From Chryseobacterium gotjawalense (lineage in GTDB: Bacteria > Bacteroidota > Bacteroidia > Flavobacteriales > Weeksellaceae), in assembly GCF_030012525.1 (NCBI RefSeq), contig NZ_CP124855.1:744001-808000 (forward strand): 64,000 nt of DNA, given 5' to 3'. Every line of letters starts with the position of its first letter. The stretch's first letter is position 1. A program made the translations under genes and the position numbers. Below the pieces are notes generated by a model, which searched no databases, was not told where the DNA came from, and was given only the letters and a program-made list of their open reading frames with translations. Of this stretch, positions 34,283 to 43,683 are shown piece after piece.

Positions 34283-35377
34283 TTAAGGTTTATGAAAATG
34301 CAATGGAAATGCTTCTTCGGGTTTTTGGCGGAAAATATTCAATAAAATCCACGATTTCAGAAAGCCGTAACCGTACGAGAACATTTGGATATATGTAGAA
34401 ATGATCGCCATTGCGGCAATGCTTATGTTTCTGGTTTTGTATAAAGCGTGGAAGAAAACGATGAACGTGTAAAGTCCGTAAAAACCTAAAATAAGTCCTT
34501 TTTGAAAGAAAAAATACTCGATAAATCCGAGGAAATATCCCACCAAAAAAAACGATGGAAAGGCAAAGGAAATCTTAGTGTATTTCGGATGACGCTGATT
34601 GAGAATCGGTCTTGCACAACCAAACTGATAGACCTGTGTGGAGAATTTTCCAAAGTCGACCCGGCGTTTATGATAAACGCCAATATCATCGAAAAACGCT
34701 GTTGTAAAGCCGTTTTCCCAAAGTCGCATCGAAAGATCGGGATCTTCACCAATGCGCATTTCTGAAAAACCACCAACCTTTTCGAAAGCCGATTTTCGAA
34801 CGCCCATATTGAAACTTCGGGGTTGAAATTTAGTCACCGCTTTCTTATTGCCACGAATTCCGCCTGTAGTGAAAACGGAAGTCATGGAATAGGAAATGGC
34901 TTTCTGCATGAGATTAAAGCCTTTGTGGGCTTTGTCTGCGCCACCAAAAGCGTCGCACGGAATCTCGGAAATGTTCTTTTTAATATTTTGAATATAATCG
35001 GTTTCGACAATTACGTCGGAATCGACGAAAACGAGCCAGTCATTTTTGGCTCTTTTTGCACCGTAATTTCTTGACAATCCCGGACCTGAATTTTCTTTCC
35101 GGAAAAACTCAATCTTTAAACTTTCATTGAACAATTCGGCAGTTGGCCGTAAATTAATCAGTGAACCGTCATCGACAATGATGACCTCAAAATCTTTATC
35201 GGTTTGGTGGGATAAGGAATTGAGGAGCTCGAAAAGTTCGTCTTTCCGATTGTAGATAGCGATGATGATGGAGATGGTATTCAATGCGATGATTTGTTGA
35301 TTTGGCGATGCGATGATTTGGTCATTAACTGTCTCCTTCTCTCCCTTCCAGTTTATGAATTTTCTTCGTTCCTTCAT
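34283..35377 (-). CDS. Glycosyltransferase family 2
   Basis: Inverting GT-A enzyme using a nucleotide-sugar donor. The 364-residue frame has the opening SIIIAIYNRKDELFELLNSL, the Asp signature VIIVDDGS, the DxD-like VFVDSDVIVETDYI, and a C-terminal membrane region of about three helices (FFLVGYFLGFIEYFFFQKGL). The acceptor is unknown. The frame begins at 35377, overlapping the preceding methyltransferase by 53 bp; a TTG at 35284 just before the conserved core is an alternative start that removes the overlap. Confidence 0.85.
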   Translation of the reverse strand: MKERRKFINWKGEKETVNDQIIASPNQQIIALNTISIIIAIYNRKDELFELLNSLSHQTDKDFEVIIVDDGSLINLRPTAELFNESLKIEFFRKENSGPGLSRNYGAKRAKNDWLVFVDSDVIVETDYIQNIKKNISEIPCDAFGGADKAHKGFNLMQKAISYSMTSVFTTGGIRGNKKAVTKFQPRSFNMGVRKSAFEKVGGFSEMRIGEDPDLSMRLWENGFTTAFFDDIGVYHKRRVDFGKFSTQVYQFGCARPILNQRHPKYTKISFAFPSFFLVGYFLGFIEYFFFQKGLILGFYGLYTFIVFFHALYKTRNISIAAMAIISTYIQMFSYGYGFLKSWILLNIFRQKPEEAFPLHFHKP

Positions 35378-36500
35378 ACATTTCGTACTGCATAAAACGA
35401 CATTCCAGTTTTCCGTTAAACAGTTTAATTTTACGCGAAGGTCGCAATCCGACTCTTTTCAATGAATCTAAATCTGAAGAAATTAGCCAAGCCAAAGTAT
35501 TTGGATAGTTTTTCTTAAAGGTATCTCCGATTTTAGCGTAAAACTCGTCATCATTAATTACAATTCTTTCATCATAAGGCGGATTGAAAACCATCATCAG
35601 CGGAAATAATTCTTTTTTAGATTCAAAGAAATCCTGGTGTTTTACTTCGATAACATCATCCATTTCGGCAGCTTCGATATTGACTCTTGCCGCATGAAGC
35701 ATGTCTGAATCGATATCGTAACCCACGATTTTTCCGGTGAATTCCTTTACCCGATTAAGACGGACTTCTTTAATTGTTTTGAATAATTCTTCGTCATAAT
35801 TCAACCAGTTTTGAAAACCGAATCTTCTACGGAAAGTCTGCGCCGGTAAATCCATAGCAATCATGGCGGCTTCAATCAATAATGTTCCCGAACCACACAT
35901 TGGATCCAGGAAATTTCCTTTTCCGTCCCAGCCCGCTAATTGTAACATTCCTGAAGCTAGCACTTCATTCAATGGCGCTTCTCCCTGTTCTTTTCGGTAT
36001 CCTCTTTTAAATAATGGATCGCCGGAAGAATCCAACGAAATTGTCACCAATTCCCGGTCGATATGAAGGTGTAATTTAATGTCCGGTTGTTGCGTATCAA
36101 CGCTCGGTCTTTTGTTGTATTTGAATTTAAAGAAATCTACGATCGCATCTTTCATTTTTTGAGCCATGAACTGAGAATGTGAAAATCTTTCGGAATAAAT
36201 TGTAGTATCAATTGCAAAAGACTGATCAACTGTCATATATTCATCCCAAGGAAAATCGAAAAGCTTGTCGTAGAAACGGTTTTCGTCCCAGGCTTTGAAA
36301 GTAAGTACCGGAACTAAGATTTTCAAGGCCGTTCGGGCGGAATAATTTATTTTGTAAAGAAAGCCCAAATCGCCTTCGCAGTTTACCGCACGGTTTTTTA
36401 CTTCTACATTTGTTCCGCCGAGTTTTCTGATTTCTTCTGCTAAAATTTCTTCGAGGCCGAAAAACGTTTTAATCTGTATTTTTAAATTTTCTGTATCCAT
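35325..36500 (-). CDS. THUMP-domain class I SAM-dependent RNA methyltransferase (RlmL-like)
   Basis: Methylates rRNA or tRNA guanosine N2. 391 residues: an N-terminal THUMP region (FFGLEEILAEEIRKLGGTNV), the middle ERFSHSQFMAQKMKDAIVDF, then the Rossmann fold with FLDPMCGSGTLLIEAAMIA, YDIDSDMLHAARVNI and the catalytic motif VFNPPYDERI. The shape matches the RlmL N-terminal/YpsC group. The end overlaps the GT2 frame by 53 bp. A near-consensus -7 box, TATCTTTA, lies about 100 bp upstream on its strand. Confidence 0.9.
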   Translation of the reverse strand: MDTENLKIQIKTFFGLEEILAEEIRKLGGTNVEVKNRAVNCEGDLGFLYKINYSARTALKILVPVLTFKAWDENRFYDKLFDFPWDEYMTVDQSFAIDTTIYSERFSHSQFMAQKMKDAIVDFFKFKYNKRPSVDTQQPDIKLHLHIDRELVTISLDSSGDPLFKRGYRKEQGEAPLNEVLASGMLQLAGWDGKGNFLDPMCGSGTLLIEAAMIAMDLPAQTFRRRFGFQNWLNYDEELFKTIKEVRLNRVKEFTGKIVGYDIDSDMLHAARVNIEAAEMDDVIEVKHQDFFESKKELFPLMMVFNPPYDERIVINDDEFYAKIGDTFKKNYPNTLAWLISSDLDSLKRVGLRPSRKIKLFNGKLECRFMQYEMYEGTKKIHKLEGREGDS

Positions 36501-36658
36501 ATATTGATGACCAACAATTTGTTGAATTATTAAAGGTGAATTGAGTTTATTATTAAAGGTTCATTAAAATGACCGATTGCTGTTTTCATAATTTCTGTAA
36601 AGATACTTATCCAAAGAAATATTTTTACAACTTGTCGTTTTGCAATTGCAAATTTAGT

Positions 36659-36666
36659 TATTTTTG
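36659..36666 (+). promoter_or_regulatory. Candidate -7 box directly before the methyltransferase start
   Basis: TATTTTTG, a full match to TAnnTTTG, ends 4 bp before the ATG at 36671, so the transcript would be leaderless or nearly so. Confidence 0.4.
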
Positions 36667-36670
36667 CAGA

Positions 36671-37417
36671 ATGGCATGGTTTGAAACTTGGTTTGATACT
36701 CCTTATTATCACATTCTTTATAAAGACAGAGATTTTGCAGAAGCAGAAAACTTCATCACTCTGTTAATCAACAACTTAAATATTCCGAAAGATTCGAAAA
36801 TTATTGACTTGGCTTGCGGAAAAGGCAGGCATTCTGTTTTTTTGAACAAAATGGGTTATCAGGTTTTGGGTCTGGATTTATCTCGTCAGAGCATAGAACA
36901 CAATAAACAGTTCGAAAATTCGGATTTAAAATTTGAAGTTCACGATATGCGTGCAGAAATTTTTCCTGAAATATCAATGGAAAAAGCTGATGCTGTTTTG
37001 AATCTTTTTACCAGTTTTGGCTATTTCGAAGATGAAAACGATGACCGAAAAGTTTTCCAATCAATCTCAAATGTTTTGAAAGACGACGGTTATTTTGTTT
37101 TGGATTTCCTGAATGCGAAATGGGTCGAAAATACTTTAATTAAAGAAGATCAAACAACGAAAGAAGGAATCGATTTTACAATTAAAAAGAAAATTGAAGA
37201 TCAACACGTCATCAAAGACATCTTTTTTAAAGATAAAGGAAAGAATTATCATTTCTTCGAAAAAGTAAAACTGCATACTTTGGAAGAAATCAACGGTTAT
37301 GCTCTGGAGTTTGGTTTTGAGCGGGTTCAAATTTTTGGTGATTACCATTTGACTGAATTTAATTTAGAAAGTTCCCCACGCTGCATTAATGTTTTTAAAA
37401 AGAAAAGCCACGACTAA
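36671..37417 (+). CDS. Class I SAM-dependent methyltransferase
   Basis: 248 residues from the ATG at 36671 (WFETWFDTPYYHILYKDRDF). SAM-binding loop IIDLACGKGRHSVFLNKMGY, then LGLDLSRQSIEHNKQF, LNLFTSFGYF and YFVLDFLNAKW. The opening is typical of a common Bacteroidota methyltransferase group with unknown substrate. The frame could extend to 36569, but the added 34 residues are Cys/Phe-rich and cross the promoter box, so I reject them. It is followed 9 bp later by a ZIP transporter and probably forms an operon with it. Confidence 0.85.
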   Translation: MAWFETWFDTPYYHILYKDRDFAEAENFITLLINNLNIPKDSKIIDLACGKGRHSVFLNKMGYQVLGLDLSRQSIEHNKQFENSDLKFEVHDMRAEIFPEISMEKADAVLNLFTSFGYFEDENDDRKVFQSISNVLKDDGYFVLDFLNAKWVENTLIKEDQTTKEGIDFTIKKKIEDQHVIKDIFFKDKGKNYHFFEKVKLHTLEEINGYALEFGFERVQIFGDYHLTEFNLESSPRCINVFKKKSHD

Positions 37418-37426
37418 AATTGAATT

Positions 37427-38119
37427 ATGATTATTATTTTATTAATTCTCAGTGTTTTAATTGGAGTCTTTCTGGGAAAGTTTTTCGGAGACCGCGACAG
37501 GTTTGCTAAGACTATTTTGATCGTAAGTGCCGGCTTTTTAATTACCATTTGTTTGAATGAGGTTTTTCCCGAAATATATTCCGGTGAACATCATAACATT
37601 GGACTTTGGGTAATTGGCGGCGTTTTGCTGCAGATGCTTTTAGAAAATCTAACCAAAGGTTTTGAGCACGGGCACTTTCATCATCATTCTGATGGAAAAA
37701 ACATTCTTCCCTTGGCCTTAATGATTGGGCTTTTTATACACGCTTTTTTAGAAGGAATTCCACTGGCAAATGAACGGGAAACTTTGAGCCCTTATTTAAC
37801 GGGGATTTTGGTTCATAATATTCCGATCTCTTTTATTTTGGGCGCTTTTTTGGTGAAGAATAAAAAATTCTCAGCTTCGGCTTTTCTAATTATTTCGATT
37901 TTTGCGTTGGCGTCGCCTTTAGGTTTACTTTTAGGCAAATATTTTAATCCAAATCTTGAAGTGTATTTTCTGGCTTTGGTAGGCGGAATTTTTCTTCATA
38001 TTTCATCAGTTATTATTTTCGAGAGCAATAAACATCACAATGTAGACTGGAAAAAAATTGGTTTTGTAACATTAGGCGTTTTGCTCGCAATGACCAGTCA
38101 TCTTTTTCATAATCATTAA
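37427..38119 (+). CDS. ZIP-family metal transporter
   Basis: Divalent-metal importer of the ZIP family, 230 residues, eight membrane helices. It carries a His-rich loop GFEHGHFHHHSDGK between helices 3 and 4, and the binuclear-centre motifs HAFLEGIPLANE (helix 4) and LVHNIPISFILGA (helix 5). Likely moves zinc or iron into the cytoplasm. Probably cotranscribed with the preceding methyltransferase. Confidence 0.9.
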   Translation: MIIILLILSVLIGVFLGKFFGDRDRFAKTILIVSAGFLITICLNEVFPEIYSGEHHNIGLWVIGGVLLQMLLENLTKGFEHGHFHHHSDGKNILPLALMIGLFIHAFLEGIPLANERETLSPYLTGILVHNIPISFILGAFLVKNKKFSASAFLIISIFALASPLGLLLGKYFNPNLEVYFLALVGGIFLHISSVIIFESNKHHNVDWKKIGFVTLGVLLAMTSHLFHNH

Positions 38120-38134
38120 ATTTTAACGCAAAAA

Positions 38135-38162
38135 AAAGACTCCAAATTAATTCGGAGTCTTT
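38135..38162. terminator. Bidirectional terminator between ZIP and FadL-like genes
   Basis: Perfect 9-bp arms AAAGACTCC and GGAGTCTTT, 10-nt loop, A-run before and T-rich after. It serves the convergent genes on both sides. Confidence 0.85.
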
Positions 38163-38184
38163 ATTATTTTTAAGCTGTTCTCAG

Positions 38185-39588
38185 TTAGAATTTCCAACCG
38201 AGAGTTATAAAGAAATTATCTCTCTTATTTTTTACGTTTGAAACTATTGCTGAATTGGTTTCAACAACATTATCGTTAGAGAAATATCCCGTATTATTAG
38301 AAGCATAACCTCTTAAGAATGGACTTTTATATTCTGAGCTCAAATTTTGATAAGCCGCATCGATATAGAATGATTTAAAATCATAGCCGATTCCTGCTCC
38401 AACTGTAGATCTTTTCCCTACAATTAAATTATCATAAGAATTATTTCCTGCAGTTCCATTATCTGAAAACACTGAAATACTCACGGAATCAAAAGGACTT
38501 GTGGCAAAACCGTATCCACCTCTAAGACGCAAAGCATTGATTCTGTATTCGGCACCTACTTTTACTTCAGATAAATTTTTAGAATGATCACTGAAGAAGT
38601 TATTCAATTCAGTTTCAGCATTTCCATAGACTTTATATTTTGGCTTGGTTAAACCTAAACTATAGTCTACGTTGATTGCAAAACTTTTATTGGGAACGAA
38701 AGCTGCACTTAAAGTCGCTTTCATCGGCGTAGAAAGATTTCTATCCTCGGAATAAGTTCCGTCTGTTGGGTTTTCATATTCTTTATAAACTCTGGCGATA
38801 CTCCACCAGGTTGGTGTTTCTAAAGCCGCGCCTACTCTGAATTGTGGATTTATTTTTCCAATAATCCCTACGGAAGCAGAAAAACCGTTAGAGGTTTCAG
38901 AAAATGGGGTGTATTGTTTGTTGTAAAAACTTGTGGTATTATTTACGCTGGAATCAAATGCAGCGGTATCGTACTGGTCAATAACTGCGCTGTGAAAATT
39001 TAAACCTGCACCAACATAAATCCTGTTATCATAATTACCGCCAACTGCAACGCTCATTTTCGAAAGATCACCATATCGGTTGTAGGCATGCCCTGCAAAC
39101 GCTATATTATCAACTAATTGATTATCGCTGTTATAGAGATTGAAATTCACTTTGCTGTTACCCGGCGTTTCAGAATAATCTTCAATTGACTGACTGGAAT
39201 AGTTGACTCCGATATTTACAAATTTCCAGGGAGATAAGCCGTCAATTTTTAATGCCATAACACCTCCCACATTTCCGAGGTCAGTCCGATTCACTTTATA
39301 ATCGATTGATTTCCCTGCTAATGAAGTTGCATTCATACTGTTTTGAATCGCTAAAGTTCCTGACATTTCACTTGCAATATTCACTCCAATTCCAGCAGGA
39401 TTCGAGTTTAATACCGAAAAATCTCCACCTAAAGCTCCCATAGATCCGGCCATTGCATTGTATTTTGCTGTTCCGTTTAAAGACGAATTAGAATAAATTT
39501 CTGACGTATTCCTAAGAGTGGAAATATCTTGGGCATTCACAAAATATGCTGCGGAAATACCCAAAATTATAAAAGACTTTTTAATCAT
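38185..39588 (-). CDS. FadL/OmpP1-type outer-membrane barrel protein
   Basis: A 467-residue exported barrel (signal peptide MIKKSFIILGISAAYFVNA) with the Bacteroidota FadL-like opening: MAGSMGALGGDFSVLNSNPA (about 45-64). Gly/aromatic beta-strands follow and a final Phe at the C-terminus (FFITLGWKF), the signature of BAM substrates. Relatives transport fatty acids or other hydrophobic molecules across the outer membrane; the substrate here is unknown. No operon partner on its 5' side; the Gly/Tyr-rich lipoprotein gene lies upstream, 27 bp apart, on the same strand. Confidence 0.88.
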   Translation of the reverse strand: MIKKSFIILGISAAYFVNAQDISTLRNTSEIYSNSSLNGTAKYNAMAGSMGALGGDFSVLNSNPAGIGVNIASEMSGTLAIQNSMNATSLAGKSIDYKVNRTDLGNVGGVMALKIDGLSPWKFVNIGVNYSSQSIEDYSETPGNSKVNFNLYNSDNQLVDNIAFAGHAYNRYGDLSKMSVAVGGNYDNRIYVGAGLNFHSAVIDQYDTAAFDSSVNNTTSFYNKQYTPFSETSNGFSASVGIIGKINPQFRVGAALETPTWWSIARVYKEYENPTDGTYSEDRNLSTPMKATLSAAFVPNKSFAINVDYSLGLTKPKYKVYGNAETELNNFFSDHSKNLSEVKVGAEYRINALRLRGGYGFATSPFDSVSISVFSDNGTAGNNSYDNLIVGKRSTVGAGIGYDFKSFYIDAAYQNLSSEYKSPFLRGYASNNTGYFSNDNVVETNSAIVSNVKNKRDNFFITLGWKF

Positions 39589-39614
39589 TTTTTAAAATAT
39601 GCTTGAATTAAATA

Positions 39615-40553
39615 TTATCGTCTGAAGCCTCCTGAAGATCTAGTAGATCCAGAACTTGAGCTGGATGATCCACTGTTAAATCCACCACCTGAGTTCCCGG
39701 ATCTGAAACCACCACCATCAGAATTATTTCTGCTTGGTTGGTTATAAGTAGGCGCTTCCTGTCTCGGCGTGTTATTTTGTCTCGGTGTTGAATTCGGTTG
39801 AGGCGAAGTTCTATATCTTGGTTGATTGTTATTTTGCTGTTGCTGTTGCGAATTATATCGTGTATTATTCTGCTGAGAGTTATATCGCGGATTATCATTT
39901 CTAAAGCCAGAACTTTGATTATTGTTCGGTCTTACCGCAGTATTACCAGTTCTAAATCCAGAACCGTCAGAGCCACTTCTTTTATTATTAAAACGCGGTG
40001 CATTATAACTGTTGTAGCCACCATAACCATATTGGTAAGGGGAATAGTATCCATAAGGACTGTAACTGTAGTAAGGATTATAGTAGCCGTAATAAGGATT
40101 GTAATATCCGGAGAAAGGACTACTGTAACCAAATCTCCACGGGTTATAATAACCGCCAAATCCCCAAGGTGATCCAAATCCAAAACTCATCCCAAATCCT
40201 GAATAAAATCCGTAAGGATATCCCCAGTCTGTATAATAAGTTTCGGTTCCTGTGAAATTCCCCCAATCGGAATTCAGGGAATCTTGCCATCTTTGGTTCC
40301 TGTTTTCGGAATTCAGATATTTGTTTTGATTGTCAGTTTGCTGATAGTCATAATAGTTCCCCACGTGATTTCCGTCGTTCATCACAATTCCCTCTGGAAT
40401 GGTATCTTTATTGGGATCGTAATATATGCCGTCAGTCTCACTATAACCACCCATTGTCGTACCACAAGAGGCTAAAATAAAACTGCCGAATATTGCTAAA
40501 ACCGCTTTAGATTTCAGCAATCCAATTGAATTTTTATAAGTAATTTTTTTCAT
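39615..40553 (-). CDS. Low-complexity Gly/Tyr/Asn-rich lipoprotein
   Basis: 312 residues. Lipoprotein signal with SFILASCGTT (Cys about 30). After about 90 ordinary residues comes a 60-residue stretch of Tyr/Gly/Pro repeats (GYYNPYYGYYNPYYSYSPYG) and then about 130 residues of Asn/Gln/Ser/Arg-rich sequence (NNQSSGFRNDNPRYN, TSPQPNSTPRQ) ending in a Ser/Gly tail and FRR. It is lipid-anchored and probably extended or surface-facing. I recognise no domain; homologs with the same make-up are known as hypothetical proteins in this family of bacteria. It is likely in one transcript with the FadL-like gene, 26 bp downstream. Confidence 0.75.
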   Translation of the reverse strand: MKKITYKNSIGLLKSKAVLAIFGSFILASCGTTMGGYSETDGIYYDPNKDTIPEGIVMNDGNHVGNYYDYQQTDNQNKYLNSENRNQRWQDSLNSDWGNFTGTETYYTDWGYPYGFYSGFGMSFGFGSPWGFGGYYNPWRFGYSSPFSGYYNPYYGYYNPYYSYSPYGYYSPYQYGYGGYNSYNAPRFNNKRSGSDGSGFRTGNTAVRPNNNQSSGFRNDNPRYNSQQNNTRYNSQQQQQNNNQPRYRTSPQPNSTPRQNNTPRQEAPTYNQPSRNNSDGGGFRSGNSGGGFNSGSSSSSSGSTRSSGGFRR

Positions 40554-40581
40554 GATAAGGTGAAAAAGTTTTAATTTGATT

Positions 40582-40589
40582 TATATTTG
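40582..40589 (+). promoter_or_regulatory. Candidate proS -7 box
   Basis: TATATTTG, full match to TAnnTTTG, 110 bp before proS in the divergent gap. A -33 TTTG at proper spacing was not seen. Confidence 0.35.
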
Positions 40590-40699
40590 CAAATTGCACC
40601 AAAATTGTACCAATTATCGGGTAAAAATTTTGAGTAAAAATAGGCTTTTTAAATTAGATAATAAAAGCGAGTACTAGTTAAATTAAAAGATAAAATATA

Positions 40700-42175
40700 A
40701 TGGCAAAAATTACTTCGAGAGCTGAAGATTATAGCAAATGGTATAATGAATTGGTTGTACAGGCTGATTTGGCAGAAAATTCCGGAGTCCGTGGCTGTAT
40801 GGTTATTAAACCTTATGGTTATGCAATTTGGGAAAAAATGCGGGATGAACTTGATAAAAAATTCAAAGAAACAGGTCACCAAAATGCCTATTTTCCCCTT
40901 TTTATTCCGAAGAGTTATTTCGAAGCCGAAGAACAGAATGCAGAAGGATTTGCTAAAGAATGTGCAGTTGTAACCCATTACCGCCTGAAAACAGACCCTA
41001 ATAATCCCAAGAAATTAATTGTCGATCCGGAGGCAAAATTAGAAGAAGAACTAATTGTCCGTCCAACATCCGAAGCTATTATCTGGAATACTTATAAAAA
41101 ATGGATTCAGTCTTACCGAGATTTACCAATTTTAATAAATCAATGGGCTAATGTTGTTCGGTGGGAAATGAGAACACGTTTCTTCTTAAGAACAGCAGAA
41201 TTCCTTTGGCAGGAAGGACATACCGCGCATGCGACCAAAGAAGAAGCCATTGAAGAAACTGAAAAAATGATCCATGTATATTCAGATTTCGTAGAAAATT
41301 TCATGGGCATTCCTGTGATTAGAGGAATTAAAACAGCTTCAGAAAGATTTGCAGGTGCAGATGAAACCTATTGTATAGAAGCTCTAATGCAGGATGGAAA
41401 AGCTCTGCAGGCCGGAACGTCACACTTTTTAGGACAGAATTTCGGTAAAGCATTTGATGTTAAATTTACCAATAAAGAAGGCAAAATCGAACATGCCTGG
41501 GGTACTTCGTGGGGAACTTCTACCCGATTAATCGGTGGTTTGATTATGACGCATTCTGATGATTTAGGCTTGGTACTTCCTCCAAGTTTAGCGCCAATTC
41601 AGGTGGTGATTGTTCCTATCTTTAAAGGTGAAGAACAATTAAACCAAATTAATGAAGTCGCATTTGAAATTCAGGAAAAATTAAAAGCCAAAGGCATTTC
41701 TGTGAAATATGATAACCGAACCGATAACAAACCGGGTTGGAAATTTGCAGAATATGAACTGAAGGGAGTACCAATCCGGATTGCAATGGGCGCCAGAGAT
41801 TTAGAAAATAAAACGGTAGAAATAGCGCGTAGAGATAATTTAACTAAAGAAACACAACCTTTAGAGAACATTGAGAATTATATTGATGAATTATTAAAAA
41901 CAATCCAAAAAGATATTTTCTCTAAAGCATTAAATTATAGAGACTCTCACATTACGAAGGTAAACTCTTATGACGAATTTAAAAAAGTACTTGATGAAAA
42001 AGGTGGATTTATTTCTGCGCACTGGGACGGTACCGCTGAAGAAGAGGAGCAAATTAAAAACGAAACAAAAGCCACAATCCGTTGCATTCCTTTGAATAAT
42101 GAATTGGAAGATGGCATCTCTTTAATTACCGGAAAGCCTTCAAAACAAAGAGTGATTTTCGCAAAAGCCTACTAG
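40700..42175 (+). CDS. proS: Prolyl-tRNA synthetase, short (archaeal/eukaryotic-like) type
   Basis: Charges tRNA-Pro. 491 residues without the editing domain insertion of the long bacterial form. It has class II motif 1 ([20 protein letters not shown]), motif 2 ([20 protein letters not shown]), the HTA loop [12 protein letters not shown], motif 3 in [19 protein letters not shown], and a C-terminal extension ending RVIFAKAY with the ProS Zn-less tail pattern. This type occurs in many Bacteroidota. It may be transcribed from the box at 40582. Confidence 0.95.
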   Translation: MAKITSRAEDYSKWYNELVVQADLAENSGVRGCMVIKPYGYAIWEKMRDELDKKFKETGHQNAYFPLFIPKSYFEAEEQNAEGFAKECAVVTHYRLKTDPNNPKKLIVDPEAKLEEELIVRPTSEAIIWNTYKKWIQSYRDLPILINQWANVVRWEMRTRFFLRTAEFLWQEGHTAHATKEEAIEETEKMIHVYSDFVENFMGIPVIRGIKTASERFAGADETYCIEALMQDGKALQAGTSHFLGQNFGKAFDVKFTNKEGKIEHAWGTSWGTSTRLIGGLIMTHSDDLGLVLPPSLAPIQVVIVPIFKGEEQLNQINEVAFEIQEKLKAKGISVKYDNRTDNKPGWKFAEYELKGVPIRIAMGARDLENKTVEIARRDNLTKETQPLENIENYIDELLKTIQKDIFSKALNYRDSHITKVNSYDEFKKVLDEKGGFISAHWDGTAEEEEQIKNETKATIRCIPLNNELEDGISLITGKPSKQRVIFAKAY

Positions 42176-42296
42176 TCAATCATAAAGCAAACTGTATTCT
42201 TTAAAGTGTTAATATTTTAATAAATTAGTTAATATGTAAGGTTTTGGACTAAATTTTGCATATATCCCAGCAATTAACCTTAAAAATTAAACTATT

Positions 42297-43574
42297 ATGG
42301 CATTAAACATTATTGATCTTATTAAAGGGCAATTAGGTCCAGCGTTGATTTCACAAGCTGCCTCTCAATATGGAGAAAGCGAATCAGGAATTTCAAAAGC
42401 GATTAGTGGATTACTTCCAGCTGTAGTTGGTGGTATGGCTAATAATGCAGATAAACCAGGAGTTCTCGATGCAATTACAGGAGCAGCTTCAAGTGGTATG
42501 CTTGGTAATTTACTTGGTGGAACTTCAAACAGTTCTTTAATTACTACGGTATTAACCGCAATTTTTGGAGATAAAATTGGAGGTATTGTGAATGCGATAT
42601 CCTCTTATTCCGGAGTCAGCAATTCAACATCTAGTTCTTTATTGAATATGGTTACAGGAGCGACTTTAGGTTCTGTAGGGAAATATGCGGCAGATAATAA
42701 CATCGGCGTATCTGGAATTACCAGTTTGCTACATGATCAAAAAGGAATCGTTTCTTCATTACTTCCTGCCGGCCTTTCTTTAGCTTCATTAGGTGTAGGA
42801 AATCTTTTCGGCGGACATGAAGCAGAAACTGTAAAAGTAACTTCTTACGATCAACCAAAAGTAGAAGTCAACAGAGGCGGAAACACAAATTCCCATCCTG
42901 CGCCAAGTGACAATAACAATGAAGGAGGATCTATCTGGAAATGGTTATTACCTCTTATATTACTGGCTTTAGCAGCCTGGTTCCTTTGGAAACAATATGG
43001 TAAGAAACCTGAGCCTGTAACGCAAAACACGGAAATCGCTCCAATAGATTCATCAATGTCAACCGCTAATGACAGCGCAGCAGTAATGATGCCTCAAAAA
43101 GAAGTTACAGACATCGACTTAAACGGAAAAATGATTAAAGGTTATGCCAATGGAATGGAAGCATCAATGATCAGTTTCTTAAAATCTGACGGTTATAAAA
43201 ACGCCGCAGATGATGCAGTATTAAAAGATACCTGGTATAATTTTGACAATGTAAACTTCAAAATTGGTTCTGCTACTGAATTGGAGCCAGGTTCTGAAGG
43301 ACAAATCCAAAACTTAGCAGAAATCTTAAAAGCTTATCCTGATGCTAAAATAAAAGTGGGCGGTTATACTGATATAACTGGTGATGCTGCGAAAAATAAA
43401 GAGCTTTCTCAAAAAAGAGCTGATTTTATCAAAGCTGAACTTGGCAAATTAGGCGTAACTAAACAAGTTGTTGAAGCAAAAGGCTACGGAAGCGAATTCG
43501 CGAAAGTTCCTGCCACAGCTTCTGACGACGAAAGAGCTGTTGATAGAAAAATGGCCGTACGTTTTACAAAGTAA
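42297..43574 (+). CDS. DUF937 protein with C-terminal OmpA domain
   Basis: 425 residues. The N-terminal 190 are Gly/Ser/Ala-rich DUF937 (INIIDLIKGQLGPALISQAA-like start, with SGLLPAVVGGMANNADKPG). One membrane helix follows at about 222-240 (WLLPLILLALAAWFLW), then a linker, then an OmpA/MotB peptidoglycan-binding domain (VNFKIGSATELEPGSE, VGGYTDITGDAAKNKELSQKR, DRKMAVRF). It should anchor to the cell wall from the inner or outer membrane. The substrate of the DUF937 part is unknown. Own strong terminator. Confidence 0.88.
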   Translation: MALNIIDLIKGQLGPALISQAASQYGESESGISKAISGLLPAVVGGMANNADKPGVLDAITGAASSGMLGNLLGGTSNSSLITTVLTAIFGDKIGGIVNAISSYSGVSNSTSSSLLNMVTGATLGSVGKYAADNNIGVSGITSLLHDQKGIVSSLLPAGLSLASLGVGNLFGGHEAETVKVTSYDQPKVEVNRGGNTNSHPAPSDNNNEGGSIWKWLLPLILLALAAWFLWKQYGKKPEPVTQNTEIAPIDSSMSTANDSAAVMMPQKEVTDIDLNGKMIKGYANGMEASMISFLKSDGYKNAADDAVLKDTWYNFDNVNFKIGSATELEPGSEGQIQNLAEILKAYPDAKIKVGGYTDITGDAAKNKELSQKRADFIKAELGKLGVTKQVVEAKGYGSEFAKVPATASDDERAVDRKMAVRFTK

Positions 43575-43596
43575 TTTCTTAAAATTATATTATAGG

Positions 43597-43625
43597 AATC
43601 CCGAAATTTTTTCGGGATTTTTTTT
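43597..43625 (+). terminator. Terminator after the DUF937-OmpA gene
   Basis: Perfect 9-bp stem AATCCCGAA/TTCGGGATT, 5-nt loop, followed by eight T residues. Confidence 0.9.
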
Positions 43626-43656
43626 GTTTTATAATTGATGATAAGATTTATTTAAT

Positions 43657-43679
43657 TATTTTTGTTAGGCTAACCTAAC
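43657..43679 (+). promoter_or_regulatory. mntH promoter with DtxR/MntR-like operator
   Basis: A -7 box TATTTTTG (43657-43664) directly abuts a palindrome GTTAGG-CTAA-CCTAAC (43664-43679), five bp before the GTG start. The 15 bp GTTAGGCTAACCTAA equals the right part of the DtxR/IdeR consensus I recall (TTAGGTTAGSCTAACCTAA). Binding here would block the transcription start, giving metal-dependent repression of the metal importer. Confidence 0.75.
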
Positions 43680-43683
43680 ATTT

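Noticed and set aside
36569-36670. Upstream extension of the methyltransferase frame
   Set aside because: It contains five Cys, does not resemble the family, and crosses a perfect -7 box.
39798-40255. Open frames on the strand opposite to the low-complexity lipoprotein
   Set aside because: Shadow frames from biased codons; they are Ile/Arg/Val-rich with no start signals.
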